Positions 32,949 to 41,547 of a stretch of 64,000 nucleotides of DNA are shown one piece after another. The notes under the pieces were generated by a model. The model did not search any database, was not told the DNA's origin, and saw nothing but the letters and a program-made list of their open reading frames with translations. The position numbers and the translations under genes were made by a program. The stretch covers positions 124,001 to 188,000 of the forward strand of contig NZ_QUQO01000002.1 in the NCBI RefSeq assembly GCF_003399445.1, written 5' to 3'. This DNA comes from Parvularcula marina. GTDB lineage: Bacteria; Pseudomonadota; Alphaproteobacteria; Caulobacterales; Parvularculaceae. Positions within the stretch are counted from its first letter, which is position 1. Each line of letters starts with the position of its first letter.

Positions 32949-34385
32949 TCAATAAGGCAGGAAGTCCGGCAAGGGCACGGTGATCTCGTCGGTTGTGATG
33001 TCCTCGCCGTCGAGGAAGCGCGCCATCACCTCACCGACTTCCGGTGAGACCATGAAGAGATTGTGCCCGGCATTCACGACCGTCACGATATGGGCGTTCG
33101 AGAGGCCGGCCACGGCTTCGCGCTGACTTTCCGGGAAGGTCCGGCCATCAAGCGTGCCCGAGAAAACAAGGGTCGGGATGGCGTTTTCCGGCATCTGACG
33201 GAAAGCGTCCCCGAGATCGAGATCACGCGCGGCGCTCGCAAGCTGGGGCATCGGGAAATTATGCCACTGGCCGTTGAGCGCGGTTTTCGCCTGGCCCTCG
33301 AACGCAGCAAGTCGCTCTGCGCCGATGCCGGAGGCGATATCCATTCCGGACGACATACCGTTAAACCTCATCATCTCCTCTGGCCGGCGGTATCGCGCAA
33401 GAGCTCCTTCGAGGGGGGAGAAGTCCCCCTGATCGGCGGCAAGATAGATGCCGAGGAGATAGGCGGCCGAGCCCGGATCGGCGACCAGCCCTGCATTGAC
33501 CCGCTGCATGTCGCGCCGTGTCCAGATGATCTCCTGGCTTCCGTTTTCGAGCGGGATGCTGAGCGTGACGGGCTCATCTTCGAGGCGTGCCAGCACGCGC
33601 CGCATCATCCCGGCGATATCCGGCATCGCGGCGGCGGCCTTGTCCTGTGTCAGCACAGCCGCCTGAAGCCGGGTGTAGTAGGCATCGGTCCGGGCGGGCA
33701 TTTTGACCGTCTGGTCGAGCCCCTCGACGCTGGCGAGGATCGCGCGGTCGATCCGCTCCGGCATTTCCTTCATCGCGGCGAGTGCCAGATGGGTGCCGTA
33801 GGAGATGCCCCACAGGCTGACTTTCTCTGTGCCCAGATGAGCGCGCAGCGCGTCGATATCGCGCGCGCTATCGATGGTGTTGTAGCCCGCAATGTCGATG
33901 CCTTCGTCTTCCCAGAAGGCAAGGCACTCGGCGAAGGCGGTGCGGGTGAGGGCGATATAGGCCTCATCACTGATCGCTGTGACGGGCTCGGGCGTATCCG
34001 AGATACAGCCCGGGAACTGGTCGGAAAGCCCGGTGCCTCGCTGATCAAAGGCAATGACATCGGCCTGTTCGCGGAGCGCCATGAAGAGGGGGAAACGCCG
34101 CCCCTTTGCCGTGCCGGTTCCAGAGCCACCGGGGCCGCCGGCAAGATAGACGATCGGCGCGCCGGGTGTCTTGGTTGTCGCGGGGAAGCGGACATAGCCA
34201 AGGGTGAGCGTCCGGCTATTCGGATCCGCCCTGTTCTCCGGCACTTCGAATGTGCCCTCATAGGCTTCAACCGAAGTGCCGTCCTGTGCGGTGAACGTGA
34301 TCTCTTTCTCATTGGGCGGCGCGGCGATGGCCTCCCCGATGAAGAGAAGAGGCAGGAAGAGGAGCGGGCTGAAGCGAGAAAACAT
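32949..34385 (-). CDS. Secreted alpha/beta-hydrolase, peptidase S33 (tripeptidyl aminopeptidase-like)
   Basis: 478 residues from the ATG at 34385, which has GGAAAG upstream and begins a clear Sec signal (FSRFSPLLFLPLLFIGEAIAAPP). The hydrolase core shows the oxyanion stretch YLAGGPGGSGTGTA, DQRGTGLSD, the nucleophile elbow GISYGTH, a cap domain, and LVFSGTLDGRTF (Asp) and NAGHNLFM (His) in the C-terminal TAP-like domain. This is the S33 tripeptidyl-aminopeptidase/prolyl-aminopeptidase architecture; it probably trims peptides in the periplasm. The frame is open much further upstream, but that part has no signal and reads antisense-like. Confidence 0.87.
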   Translation of the reverse strand: MFSRFSPLLFLPLLFIGEAIAAPPNEKEITFTAQDGTSVEAYEGTFEVPENRADPNSRTLTLGYVRFPATTKTPGAPIVYLAGGPGGSGTGTAKGRRFPLFMALREQADVIAFDQRGTGLSDQFPGCISDTPEPVTAISDEAYIALTRTAFAECLAFWEDEGIDIAGYNTIDSARDIDALRAHLGTEKVSLWGISYGTHLALAAMKEMPERIDRAILASVEGLDQTVKMPARTDAYYTRLQAAVLTQDKAAAAMPDIAGMMRRVLARLEDEPVTLSIPLENGSQEIIWTRRDMQRVNAGLVADPGSAAYLLGIYLAADQGDFSPLEGALARYRRPEEMMRFNGMSSGMDIASGIGAERLAAFEGQAKTALNGQWHNFPMPQLASAARDLDLGDAFRQMPENAIPTLVFSGTLDGRTFPESQREAVAGLSNAHIVTVVNAGHNLFMVSPEVGEVMARFLDGEDITTDEITVPLPDFLPY

Positions 34386-34519
34386 GAGCGGTCTTTCCGG
34401 GATTGCGATGAGCCCATGCTGGGCGCTCCCGGTGGGCACCGCGTGCAATGATCGGTGAGCGGGGCAAGGAAATCGGCCAGCGGGCCTCTCATCTTCGGCG
34501 AGCGGGCGTAGGGTGGGAT

Positions 34520-36034
34520 ATGATTCGGCTTCTCTTGTTCCTCGTAGTCCTTCTCCTTCTGCCAATGGCGCGGGCTGCCGCCGCGCCGGAGGACGGCTAT
34601 CTGGTGCTGACGAGAGAAGAGATGACCGTCTGCCCGGCGAGCAGCCTTGAGATCGGGGACGCCGATTTCGAGGCGGCGGCTTGCGAGCAGATGAACGCAT
34701 GGGACATGGATCCGCAGGGCCATGTGATATGGGTCCGGACGGAGTTCGAGGTGCCGGCCGGCTATACCGAGGCGGCCGCGCCGCTTGGTCTTTTCCTCTC
34801 GATCAAGGCATCTAGCGAGGTCTGGCTGAACGGGGCGCCTCTGGGGCAGAACGGGATGCCGGGGCTCAGTGCTTCGACCGAAGTTGCGGGCCGTCAGGAT
34901 GCGGTCTTCTTCATCCCGCCGGGGGCGCTGCGGACTGGGCAGAATGAGCTCGTGTTCCTGATGTCCGGGCATCACAGCCTGATCCGGCTCGCCCATCCTC
35001 TCCATGTTGCGGGAATTGCGCCCTACGGCCCGCCGCGGTTTCGGATGATCTCCAAATACTGGCTCTCGCTTCTGACCTTCGGGCTGTTCCTTGCGGGGTT
35101 TCTCTATTTCGGCAGTTTTGCAGCCTTGGGGCAGGACCGGCTTGGCTCTCTAATTCTGGCGGCGGCGTCGGTCGCTGCGGGCGGGCAGCTTCTTTCTGAA
35201 GTTTCGCGCGGGCTATGGAGCTATCCTTACTGGTTCCAGGATGTGCGACTGGTCCTCTTATTGTTCTTTGCCGGGAGTTTCGGCCTCGCCATGCTGGCGC
35301 ATACCGCGCACCGATTTGCCGTCCCAAGACGCGGATGGATCATCGCAGGCACGGTCGTTCTGACCCTTCTCATGATCATTTACGCCGGGGGCTTTGACCG
35401 CAAGACCATGCTGGCGATCATGACGCCTTGCCTTGGGGCGGCTGTCATGGCGGGCATGGCTGCATTCCGGGGTGACAGAGAGGCGCGCTATCATCTGGCA
35501 GCGTTTCTCAGCTTTCTCGTCCTCGTTGTCGTTGCGCCCTTCATCTTCCTTGATATCGGTTTTTACTTCCTCGTGGCGGGGCTTCTCGGCTTTCTCTTCC
35601 TTGTGCAGGCGCGGGCCTACCGGGCCATCAGCCTTGAGCAGCAGGAGACCGAGCGCCGCCGCCACAAGCTCGAACAGGCGCTCAAAGAGCGAGAGCAGAC
35701 CGAGGCCGCCTCGATCACCATCCGCAGCAATGGCCGGATGCAGAAGGTCAAAGCGGCGGAAATCGCCAGCGCCAGCGGGGCGGGCGATTATGTCGAGCTG
35801 CACCTGACCAGCGGCGATGAGATGCTGCATTCGGCGACGCTGAACGCGCTCGAAGCCGAGCTGCCGGGGCAGTTCCTGCGGGTCCACCGCTCGCATATCG
35901 TCAACACGCATCTGATTTCAGAATTACGGCGGCTGCCTTCTGGCACGGGCGAGCTGGTGCTCAGCTCCGGCCATCAGGTGCCGGTCAGCAAGCGGATCAT
36001 GCCGCGCGTGCGCGAGGCGCTTGACGCCGTTTAA
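34520..36034 (+). CDS. Membrane-bound LytTR-family transcription regulator with 7TM sensor
   Basis: 504 residues from the ATG at 34520 (AGGGTGGG just upstream). Signal-like MIRLLLFLVVLLLLPMARAAAA, then a periplasmic beta-rich domain (IWVRTEFEVP, LGLFLSIKASSEVWLNGAPLGQNG, as in 7TMR-DISM sensors), about seven membrane helices (residues 195-375), a short coiled coil (LEQQETERRRHKLEQALKERE), and a C-terminal LytTR DNA-binding domain (VKAAEIASASGAGDYVELHL, FLRVHRSHIVNTHLI, VPVSKRI). It would regulate transcription directly from the membrane without a separate kinase. The target is unknown; the O-antigen ligase family gene starts 34 bp downstream. Confidence 0.85.
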   Translation: MIRLLLFLVVLLLLPMARAAAAPEDGYLVLTREEMTVCPASSLEIGDADFEAAACEQMNAWDMDPQGHVIWVRTEFEVPAGYTEAAAPLGLFLSIKASSEVWLNGAPLGQNGMPGLSASTEVAGRQDAVFFIPPGALRTGQNELVFLMSGHHSLIRLAHPLHVAGIAPYGPPRFRMISKYWLSLLTFGLFLAGFLYFGSFAALGQDRLGSLILAAASVAAGGQLLSEVSRGLWSYPYWFQDVRLVLLLFFAGSFGLAMLAHTAHRFAVPRRGWIIAGTVVLTLLMIIYAGGFDRKTMLAIMTPCLGAAVMAGMAAFRGDREARYHLAAFLSFLVLVVVAPFIFLDIGFYFLVAGLLGFLFLVQARAYRAISLEQQETERRRHKLEQALKEREQTEAASITIRSNGRMQKVKAAEIASASGAGDYVELHLTSGDEMLHSATLNALEAELPGQFLRVHRSHIVNTHLISELRRLPSGTGELVLSSGHQVPVSKRIMPRVREALDAV

Positions 36035-36068
36035 CCTTTCCAAAGTGTTGCGCGGTAGAAGGGGCGTC

Positions 36069-37328
36069 ATGGCAAAGACGCTTCTTCTGGCTGGACCCGT
36101 TCTCTTCCTGCTCGTCCTCGCAACGGCCTTGTTCGGCGCCGACAGGCCGGCCTTTGCGCTGTTCCTGTCCGGGGCATTCCTCAGCGTGGGAGCCGTTGCG
36201 GCATGGGTCACCCCGCGCATTCGGCTGACCCCGGCGATCTGGCTGGGTCTCTGGGGCGGCGCAATCGTGGTTCTTGGACAGAGCCTCGGGCCGCATCCCG
36301 CCATCAGCCTGCCGGACCTTGCGGTCCTGCTCGCGGCTGGTGCGGTCTATCTGACCATGGCGGGGGCAGTCTCGACGGGGCGTCAGGCGGAGCATGTCTT
36401 CCGGGCCATGAGTATCGCGGTCCTGCTGGTCGGCATTGCCGCCTTTTTCAATTTCATCGCGTCGCCTGACACGGTGTATGGCCAATCCAAAGCCTTTCAT
36501 GAGGGGCGGCTGACAGCAGCTTTCCTGTCCGCAAATACGGCGGCGACCCTCTTCGGGATGTTTTCTCTCTTCGGGCTAGCAGGTGTGCTGCGCGTCTTGG
36601 GCGGCGGGGGGCTTGCCGGGATATTCGACCGGCTGGGGAAGGGCGCGACTCTGCCGCTCCTTGTTCTGATCTTCTCACTCACCTGCCTGATGCTGACCGG
36701 CTCACGCGGGGGGATTGCCGCAACGATTGTTGCAGGCGCGGGTCTCATTTTCTGGGACCGTCAGGAGGCGAAGAGCAAACTCCCTTTCTGGGTGCCGGTG
36801 CTGGCGATCCTGATCGTCGGGGCGGGGCTGACGGCGGCGAGCGGCAGCGTGCTTGGCGATCGGCTGACAGAGGGGGCGATAGATGGAAACGGCCGTATGC
36901 TGATCTGGCAGGTCTCGCTGGCGGCGTTTCAGGGCGCGCCTCTCTTCGGGCATGGATTTGGCCGCTTTGAGGAGGCGATAGCGCCGCATATCACGCTGGA
37001 GACAGCTCCGATCCTGATCCAGCAGGGGGCGGCGCATAACCTCCTCCTGCAATGGCTCGTACAGGGAGGAATTGTCGGTGTGGCAGGCGGGCTTGCGATC
37101 CTGACAGCTGCCATTCTGCCGCTTCGGGCGGGTCTTGCGCGCCGCCGTCGGCAGCGGGGCATGATGAAGCTCGCGGGCGCAATGATGCTCCTCGTCCTGC
37201 TTCATGGCATGCTCGATTATGGGCTGGAGATTCCGGCTGTTGTCTGGTGGCTCTCGGCCTTTCTCGGCCTTGGCGCCGGGGTCGCAGCCGCGGAGAAAAC
37301 AGCAAAAAAGAAAAGCCCCGGCCAGTGA
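36069..37328 (+). CDS. O-antigen ligase/polymerase family protein (Wzy_C domain)
   Basis: About 419 residues from the ATG at 36069, with 10-12 membrane helices. The Wzy_C region is recognised by LMLTGSRGGIAATIVAGAG and by the periplasmic loop GNGRMLIWQVSLAAFQGAPLFGHGFGRFEEAI, followed by AAHNLLLQWLVQGGIVGV, which contains the conserved His. Family members polymerise or ligate undecaprenyl-linked glycans in the outer leaflet. No other sugar genes are nearby (the glycan locus is 11 kb away), so its substrate could be that polymer or another one. The last codons lie in the loop of the terminator hairpin of the opposite gene. Confidence 0.82.
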   Translation: MAKTLLLAGPVLFLLVLATALFGADRPAFALFLSGAFLSVGAVAAWVTPRIRLTPAIWLGLWGGAIVVLGQSLGPHPAISLPDLAVLLAAGAVYLTMAGAVSTGRQAEHVFRAMSIAVLLVGIAAFFNFIASPDTVYGQSKAFHEGRLTAAFLSANTAATLFGMFSLFGLAGVLRVLGGGGLAGIFDRLGKGATLPLLVLIFSLTCLMLTGSRGGIAATIVAGAGLIFWDRQEAKSKLPFWVPVLAILIVGAGLTAASGSVLGDRLTEGAIDGNGRMLIWQVSLAAFQGAPLFGHGFGRFEEAIAPHITLETAPILIQQGAAHNLLLQWLVQGGIVGVAGGLAILTAAILPLRAGLARRRRQRGMMKLAGAMMLLVLLHGMLDYGLEIPAVVWWLSAFLGLGAGVAAAEKTAKKKSPGQ

Positions 37329-37336
37329 CCGGGGCT
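37305..37336 (-). terminator. Rho-independent terminator of ahpD, embedded in the O-antigen ligase gene
   Basis: AGCCCCGG (37314-37321) pairs with CCGGGGCT (37329-37336), an 8-bp GC-rich stem with a 7-nt loop. On the minus strand the stem is followed by TTTTCTTTTTT (37303-37313), the expected U-tract, so it terminates the ahpC/ahpD side. The stop codon of the plus-strand gene lies within the loop. On the plus strand the hairpin is followed by CCTCAG and would terminate poorly. Confidence 0.85.
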
Positions 37337-37365
37337 CCTCAGAAGACGGAATTTCAGTTTAACGC

Positions 37366-37899
37366 TTAGCTCGCAAGCGCAGCTTCCCCATCGAGGGTCG
37401 CAGCAGCAGCGTGGACTGTCGAGGCGATGCGGACAGCGGCCTGGACCTGCTCGGTCGAGAGCCCGCCCTTGCGCACGACCGCATCATGGCTGTCGAGGCA
37501 CATGCCGCAGCCGTTGATGGCGGAGACCGCCAGCGACCACAGCTCGAAATCGACCTTGTCGACACCCGGATTGGCAATCACCTGCATACGGAGTTTTGCC
37601 GGCAGAGTCTGGTAGGTCTTCTCCGACACGAGGTGGGAGAAGCGATAATAGATATTGTTCATGCCCATGATGGAGGCGGCGGCCTTGGCGGCAGTCACTG
37701 CTTCCGGGCTCAGCTTCTCCTGGGCCTCGGCTGCAATGGCGCGGATCACATCGGCGTTCCGGCTGGCCAGCGCGGTCGCAAGGAAAGTGCCGTATTTCTG
37801 CTGATCATTCAGGAGTGTCTCATTGACGAGACTGCTGAGGTTCAGGCGGATGTCTTTGGCGTAGTCGGGCAGTTGCTCGCGCAGGGATTCAATCGACAT
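37366..37899 (-). CDS. ahpD: Alkyl hydroperoxide reductase AhpD (carboxymuconolactone decarboxylase family)
   Basis: 177 residues from ATG 37899 (GGAGAG upstream). The thiol active site is [18 protein letters not shown] with Cys131, Cys134 and His138, matching the Cys130-x-x-Cys133/His137 arrangement of mycobacterial AhpD, and Glu119 in VDFELW as the proton-relay Glu. AhpD reduces AhpC via its dithiol in place of AhpF. The gene lies 182 bp downstream of ahpC on the same strand and ends at a strong terminator. Confidence 0.93.
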   Translation of the reverse strand: MSIESLREQLPDYAKDIRLNLSSLVNETLLNDQQKYGTFLATALASRNADVIRAIAAEAQEKLSPEAVTAAKAAASIMGMNNIYYRFSHLVSEKTYQTLPAKLRMQVIANPGVDKVDFELWSLAVSAINGCGMCLDSHDAVVRKGGLSTEQVQAAVRIASTVHAAAATLDGEAALAS

Positions 37900-38081
37900 G
37901 GTTTCTCTCCATCCGGCAGCGTGGGATCGCGCCGGTCTCTGTCTAGGCTGATTTCTCGAAGAATGTGGAGAAGCACCGGACAACGGCATTTGGGCAGGGG
38001 GGGGAGGCAGTTGCCCGGTACTTCTCTAACAAGCGCGCGCTTTAAGCAGGGGGGAATGCGCGCAGCTTTTCAGGGGACGAT

Positions 38082-38627
38082 TTAGAGCGTGTCGCCGCCG
38101 AGGGGGCGGTTACACGGACAAAGCTCGTCCGTTTGCAGTCCATCAAGAACGCGCAGGGTGTCTTGCGGGTTCCGACCGACATTCAGATTGTTCACATAAA
38201 CGTGCTGAATGACGTTGTGCGGGTCGACGATGAAGGTCGCGCGCAGGGCAACGCCTTCTGGCGAGCGAATGCCGAGGCCGTCGATCAGGGCACCGGTCGT
38301 GTCGGCAAACTGCCAGGCCGGGTGCTTGTCGAGGTCAGCATGGTCGCGGCGCCATGCCAGTTTCACGAATTCGTTGTCCGAGGAGCCGCCAAGGACGACA
38401 GCGTCACGGTCTTCGAATTCTTTTGCGAGGCGGCCGAACTCGGCAATCTCGGTCGGGCAGACGAAGGTGAAATCCTTCGGATAGAAATAGATGACTTTCC
38501 ATTTGCCCGAGAAGCTGTCCTGAGTGACGTCCTCAAAAGCGCTCTCGCCGTTTTCTTCGATCTGGTTGAAGCCGGGCTTCACGCCCGTCACTTTGAATTC
38601 CGGCAGTTTGTCGCCAACGCCAAGCAT
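38082..38627 (-). CDS. ahpC: Peroxiredoxin AhpC
   Basis: 181 residues from ATG 38627, which has GGAG 7 nt upstream; a TTG at 38639 is in frame but lacks a site. The peroxidatic Cys57 is in FYPKDFTFVCPTEIAEF; the resolving region is DELCPCNRPLGG. This is the AhpC type that partners with AhpD, as encoded next door. It destroys H2O2, organic peroxides and peroxynitrite. Its promoter region overlaps the putative OxyR site shared with divergent oxyR. Confidence 0.95.
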   Translation of the reverse strand: MLGVGDKLPEFKVTGVKPGFNQIEENGESAFEDVTQDSFSGKWKVIYFYPKDFTFVCPTEIAEFGRLAKEFEDRDAVVLGGSSDNEFVKLAWRRDHADLDKHPAWQFADTTGALIDGLGIRSPEGVALRATFIVDPHNVIQHVYVNNLNVGRNPQDTLRVLDGLQTDELCPCNRPLGGDTL

Positions 38628-38728
38628 CGCAATCTCCAATATCTCTCAAGTGTTCGTGTGTCGCGCAGCCGAAGTTACGCCCTCGCTGCAAGGGGGATAT
38701 GGGCTGTTGCATGCCTGCGGGCAAATAG

Positions 38729-38734
38729 ATTATG
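38729..38734 (-). promoter_or_regulatory. Candidate -10 box of ahpC
   Basis: CATAAT on the minus strand, 102 nt before the ahpC start. A 17-nt spacer would put the -35 at 38752-38757, inside the OxyR-like palindrome; the sequence there (ACTATT) is a poor -35, which fits activator-dependent transcription. Confidence 0.35.
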
Positions 38735-38745
38735 CGGTATGTTAG

Positions 38746-38762
38746 TATCGAAATAGTCGATA
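38746..38762. promoter_or_regulatory. Candidate OxyR operator between ahpC and oxyR
   Basis: TATCGA-AATAG-TCGATA is a perfect 6-5-6 inverted repeat, with further ATAG-type half sites next to it (38725-38728, 38753-38756, 38760-38763). LysR regulators bind such interrupted dyads, and OxyR sites are built from ATAG/CTAT elements. It lies directly before the oxyR ribosome-binding site and at the -35 of ahpC, fitting autorepression plus activation. Confidence 0.6.
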
Positions 38763-38774
38763 GGAGAGCCGCCC

Positions 38775-39671
38775 TTGCTGCCGACCCTCAGACAGTTGCA
38801 GTTTTTCACAAGCCTTGTCCGGAATGAAAGCTTTTCGCGTGCCGCGGAGGAGTGCTGTGTCTCACAATCGACTCTCTCCGCCGGGATCAAGGAGCTTGAG
38901 GGCGTTCTTGATGCACCGCTGGTCGACCGCAGCTCGCGCAGCTTCATCCTGACCCCGCTGGGGGAGGATATGGCCAAACGCGCCGAAGAGATCATCGGGT
39001 TGTCGCAAGACATGGTGCGCGCTGCCGCCGGTCGCCCGCCGCTGACCGGCGATCTGCGGCTCGGGCTGATCCCGACCATCGGGCCTTATCTGTTGCCCGA
39101 GCTGATGCCGAAACTCGCCAAGGCCTATCCCGAATTACGGCTCTACTTACGCGAAGAGCTGACCGATCATCTGATTGACGGTTTGCGTGCGGGCCGGATC
39201 GATATTGCGGTCCTTGCCATGCCGGTCGAGACCGAAGGGCTCGATACGCTGATCTTCGGGGAGGACCCTTTCGTCTTCGCCTGTTCAAAGAACCATCCGT
39301 TTGCGGACAAGCCTTCGATCACCAGCAAAGAGCTGAGCGGTGAGAAGCTTCTCCTGCTTGAGGATGGGCACTGCCTGCGCGATCATGCGCTAGATGCCTG
39401 CGCCCTGCGCCAGCGCGATACGGCGGACGCGTTCGGTGCAACGAGCCTCTTCACCCTTGCGCAGATGGTCGCGAGCGATGTTGGGACGACCCTGATGCCG
39501 CAGCTCGCTGTTGATCATGGGTTAGCGAAAATGTCCGGGGTCGTCACAATTCCCGTCATCGACAAGGGCGGACACCGGCCGAGCCGCGATCTGGGGCTCG
39601 CGTGGCGGCATGGCTCCGGACGTGAGGCAGAGGCGCGGGCCCTAGCCGAACTGCTCGCGATTGAGGGGTAG
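38775..39671 (+). CDS. oxyR: Hydrogen-peroxide sensor OxyR (LysR family)
   Basis: 298 residues. N-terminal winged HTH: LPTLRQLQFFTSLVRNESFSRAAEECCVSQSTLSAGIKELE. The sensing cysteines are Cys200 and Cys209 in LEDGHCLRDHALDACAL, equivalent to E. coli C199/C208. The start is a TTG at 38775 preceded by AGGAG (38763) at good spacing; no in-frame ATG lies near. It is divergent from ahpC, the classical arrangement for this regulator and its target. Confidence 0.95.
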   Translation: MLPTLRQLQFFTSLVRNESFSRAAEECCVSQSTLSAGIKELEGVLDAPLVDRSSRSFILTPLGEDMAKRAEEIIGLSQDMVRAAAGRPPLTGDLRLGLIPTIGPYLLPELMPKLAKAYPELRLYLREELTDHLIDGLRAGRIDIAVLAMPVETEGLDTLIFGEDPFVFACSKNHPFADKPSITSKELSGEKLLLLEDGHCLRDHALDACALRQRDTADAFGATSLFTLAQMVASDVGTTLMPQLAVDHGLAKMSGVVTIPVIDKGGHRPSRDLGLAWRHGSGREAEARALAELLAIEG

Positions 39672-39716
39672 GGGGCAAAGCTGTGTCATAGTGGCGAGCA
39701 AAAAGGGGACGAGACG

Positions 39717-40304
39717 ATGAAAAAGAGCCTTCTGACTGCCGCTTGTACAATGGGCCTCGGGCTAGTGCCTGCCTTGGCGCAAAGTGACCTTGCGCCGCCG
39801 CGCTGTGACTATGGCGCGCCGAATGAGAACGCGCCCGAAGAGTTGTCGCAGTTCGCTTTCCTGATCGGGGATTACACGATCTCGGCCCATGCCTGGCAGA
39901 ATGGTGCTTGGTCGCCTCCGCGCCCCGGCACGCCTGCACGCTGGAACGGCTATTATGGTCTTGAGGGCATGGCGATCGTCGATGAATGGTATGGCCGCGA
40001 TCCCGGCATCGAGCCCGAGACAGGCAGAGGCATCAATGTACGCTTGTGGGATGCCGAAGAGGGCGAATGGGACATGATGTGGATCGCCACCGCCGGTCGA
40101 CAGGTTCAGGATCTGCGTGCAAAGGTGATGGATGGTGTGCTGACCATGTGGCAGGTCTATCCCGAACGGCCTGAGTTCAAGGCGACCTTCCATATTGAAG
40201 ATGAAGACCACTGGGCGCGCATCAGCTACGTCCCTGATGAGAATGGCGAATGGCAACCACAATTCAAACTGGCCGCCACGCGCATTCCGTGCGGGGAGGA
40301 GTAG
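39717..40304 (+). CDS. Exported protein of unknown function (DUF1579-like)
   Basis: 195 residues with a cleavable signal (KKSLLTAACTMGLGLVPALAQ) and AAAAGGGGA before the ATG. The mature part has the lipocalin-like strand pattern of DUF1579: FLIGDYTISAHAWQNG, WNGYYGLEGMAIVDEWYG, NVRLWDAEEGEWDMMWIATAGRQ, then VYPERPEFKATFHI and ARISYVPDENGEWQPQF. Similar proteins follow the rule that the barrel measures or carries a small ligand, but no function is known. It starts 45 bp after oxyR on the same strand and might be read through from it. Confidence 0.65.
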   Translation: MKKSLLTAACTMGLGLVPALAQSDLAPPRCDYGAPNENAPEELSQFAFLIGDYTISAHAWQNGAWSPPRPGTPARWNGYYGLEGMAIVDEWYGRDPGIEPETGRGINVRLWDAEEGEWDMMWIATAGRQVQDLRAKVMDGVLTMWQVYPERPEFKATFHIEDEDHWARISYVPDENGEWQPQFKLAATRIPCGEE

Positions 40305-41501
40305 TCAGGCAGCACTTTCTTCGTCATGGCTGGCGAGGGGCGCAATTTCTCCGTTATCGGACAGCATGATCGCGATGGGCCGCGTTGCTTCGAATTGTGA
40401 CAGTGTAATCAATGCAACGACTGTGAGCGGTACGGAAAGCAGCATCCCGGCAAAACCCCAGATTGATCCCCATGTCGCCAGCGAAATGAGGATGACGAGG
40501 GGCGAGAGGTTAAGGCTCTTGCCCATCACCCGCGGCTCGACAAACGAGCTGATCGACTGTTCCGCCCCGGCAAGAAGGAGGAGGGTGAGGGCAGCTTTCC
40601 CCAAGCCCCCATCTGGCGCCAGCAAAGTGAGAAGGACTGGCAGGGAAATCGCGATCACTGCCCCGACAATCGGCACATAGCCAAAGACGAAAATCAGCAA
40701 TGCCCAGAATCCGGCAAAGTCCGTGCCCAGCGCCAGCATGAGGACAAAGGAGATGCTCGCGACCGTCAGATTGATCAGCGTTTTCATCGTCACATAGGTG
40801 CGGATGAGGCGGGTGACATCGTCGATCGCGTTGTCGATCCGGTGACGCACGGCGACCGAGCCGGCCATGCGGGTCAGCTTGCGCGAGAACCGTCCCCGCT
40901 CGATCAGGATAAAGGCCGTATAAAGAAAGACGGTAACGATATTGCCCAGCAATGTGCTGGCCGCCGTGGTGGCCGACGCAATCGCGCCACGCGCCGCAGC
41001 GAAAGCCTGAGAGCGCAAGCCCGAGCCGGCGTCAGCAGGAATGTCCTCCCCGTCGATTGCCGCCATGCCGCCCCGTAGGCCGTCAAGGAAGTCGGCCATG
41101 GCCTCGACGGCGTCCTGCGGCATCCATGACCGCCCCTCTGCCCAGCCGACAAAACCAGTCGCCAGCTCGCCCAGCCGGGCCTGATATTCAGGTGCCTTCT
41201 CAAGAACAGCTTGAGCATTCTCTCGTACGATCAGGCTGATCACGAGGAGGATGCCAACAATGATGACAAAGGAGAGGCCGAAATTGACCGCCCCCGGCAT
41301 GAACCGGCCGATAACGGGCAACCGGTCGAGACCATTCTTTACCGAGACGATCAGGAAGGAAAGCAATGCCGCCACGATCAGCGGCACGAGAATGCCCTGC
41401 GCCACCCAGAGGATGAAAAAGACGATGATCGTCAGACCCAGCCCGTAAAAAGCGGCTGCGACACTGCGGGGCGGTCCGGGCTGTTTTTTCTTTTCCGTCA
41501 T
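40305..41501 (-). CDS. AI-2E family membrane protein
   Basis: 398 residues from the ATG at 41501 (MTEKKKQPGPPRSVAAAFYGLGLTIIVFF). The family pattern is visible: paired N-terminal helices, a long amphipathic stretch (residues 85-165), and the C-terminal helices with FGYVPIVGAVIAISLPVLLTLL and VEPRVMGKSLNLSPLVILISLATWGSIWGFAGMLLSVPLT, the family hallmark. Some members export autoinducer-2 and others are Na+/H+ antiporters; the substrate here is not predicted. Its stop directly follows the stop of the preceding plus-strand gene. Confidence 0.88.
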   Translation of the reverse strand: MTEKKKQPGPPRSVAAAFYGLGLTIIVFFILWVAQGILVPLIVAALLSFLIVSVKNGLDRLPVIGRFMPGAVNFGLSFVIIVGILLVISLIVRENAQAVLEKAPEYQARLGELATGFVGWAEGRSWMPQDAVEAMADFLDGLRGGMAAIDGEDIPADAGSGLRSQAFAAARGAIASATTAASTLLGNIVTVFLYTAFILIERGRFSRKLTRMAGSVAVRHRIDNAIDDVTRLIRTYVTMKTLINLTVASISFVLMLALGTDFAGFWALLIFVFGYVPIVGAVIAISLPVLLTLLAPDGGLGKAALTLLLLAGAEQSISSFVEPRVMGKSLNLSPLVILISLATWGSIWGFAGMLLSVPLTVVALITLSQFEATRPIAIMLSDNGEIAPLASHDEESAA

Positions 41502-41547
41502 GGTGTTGAGGGTGGACGCGCTTTGGCTCCCATGTCCAGCCTCCCCC

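Noticed and set aside
33063-34451. 462-residue plus-strand open frame opposite the S33 hydrolase
   Set aside because: Antisense shadow: composition rich in Gly/Arg/Asp/His without motif, while the minus strand shows a complete hydrolase triad.
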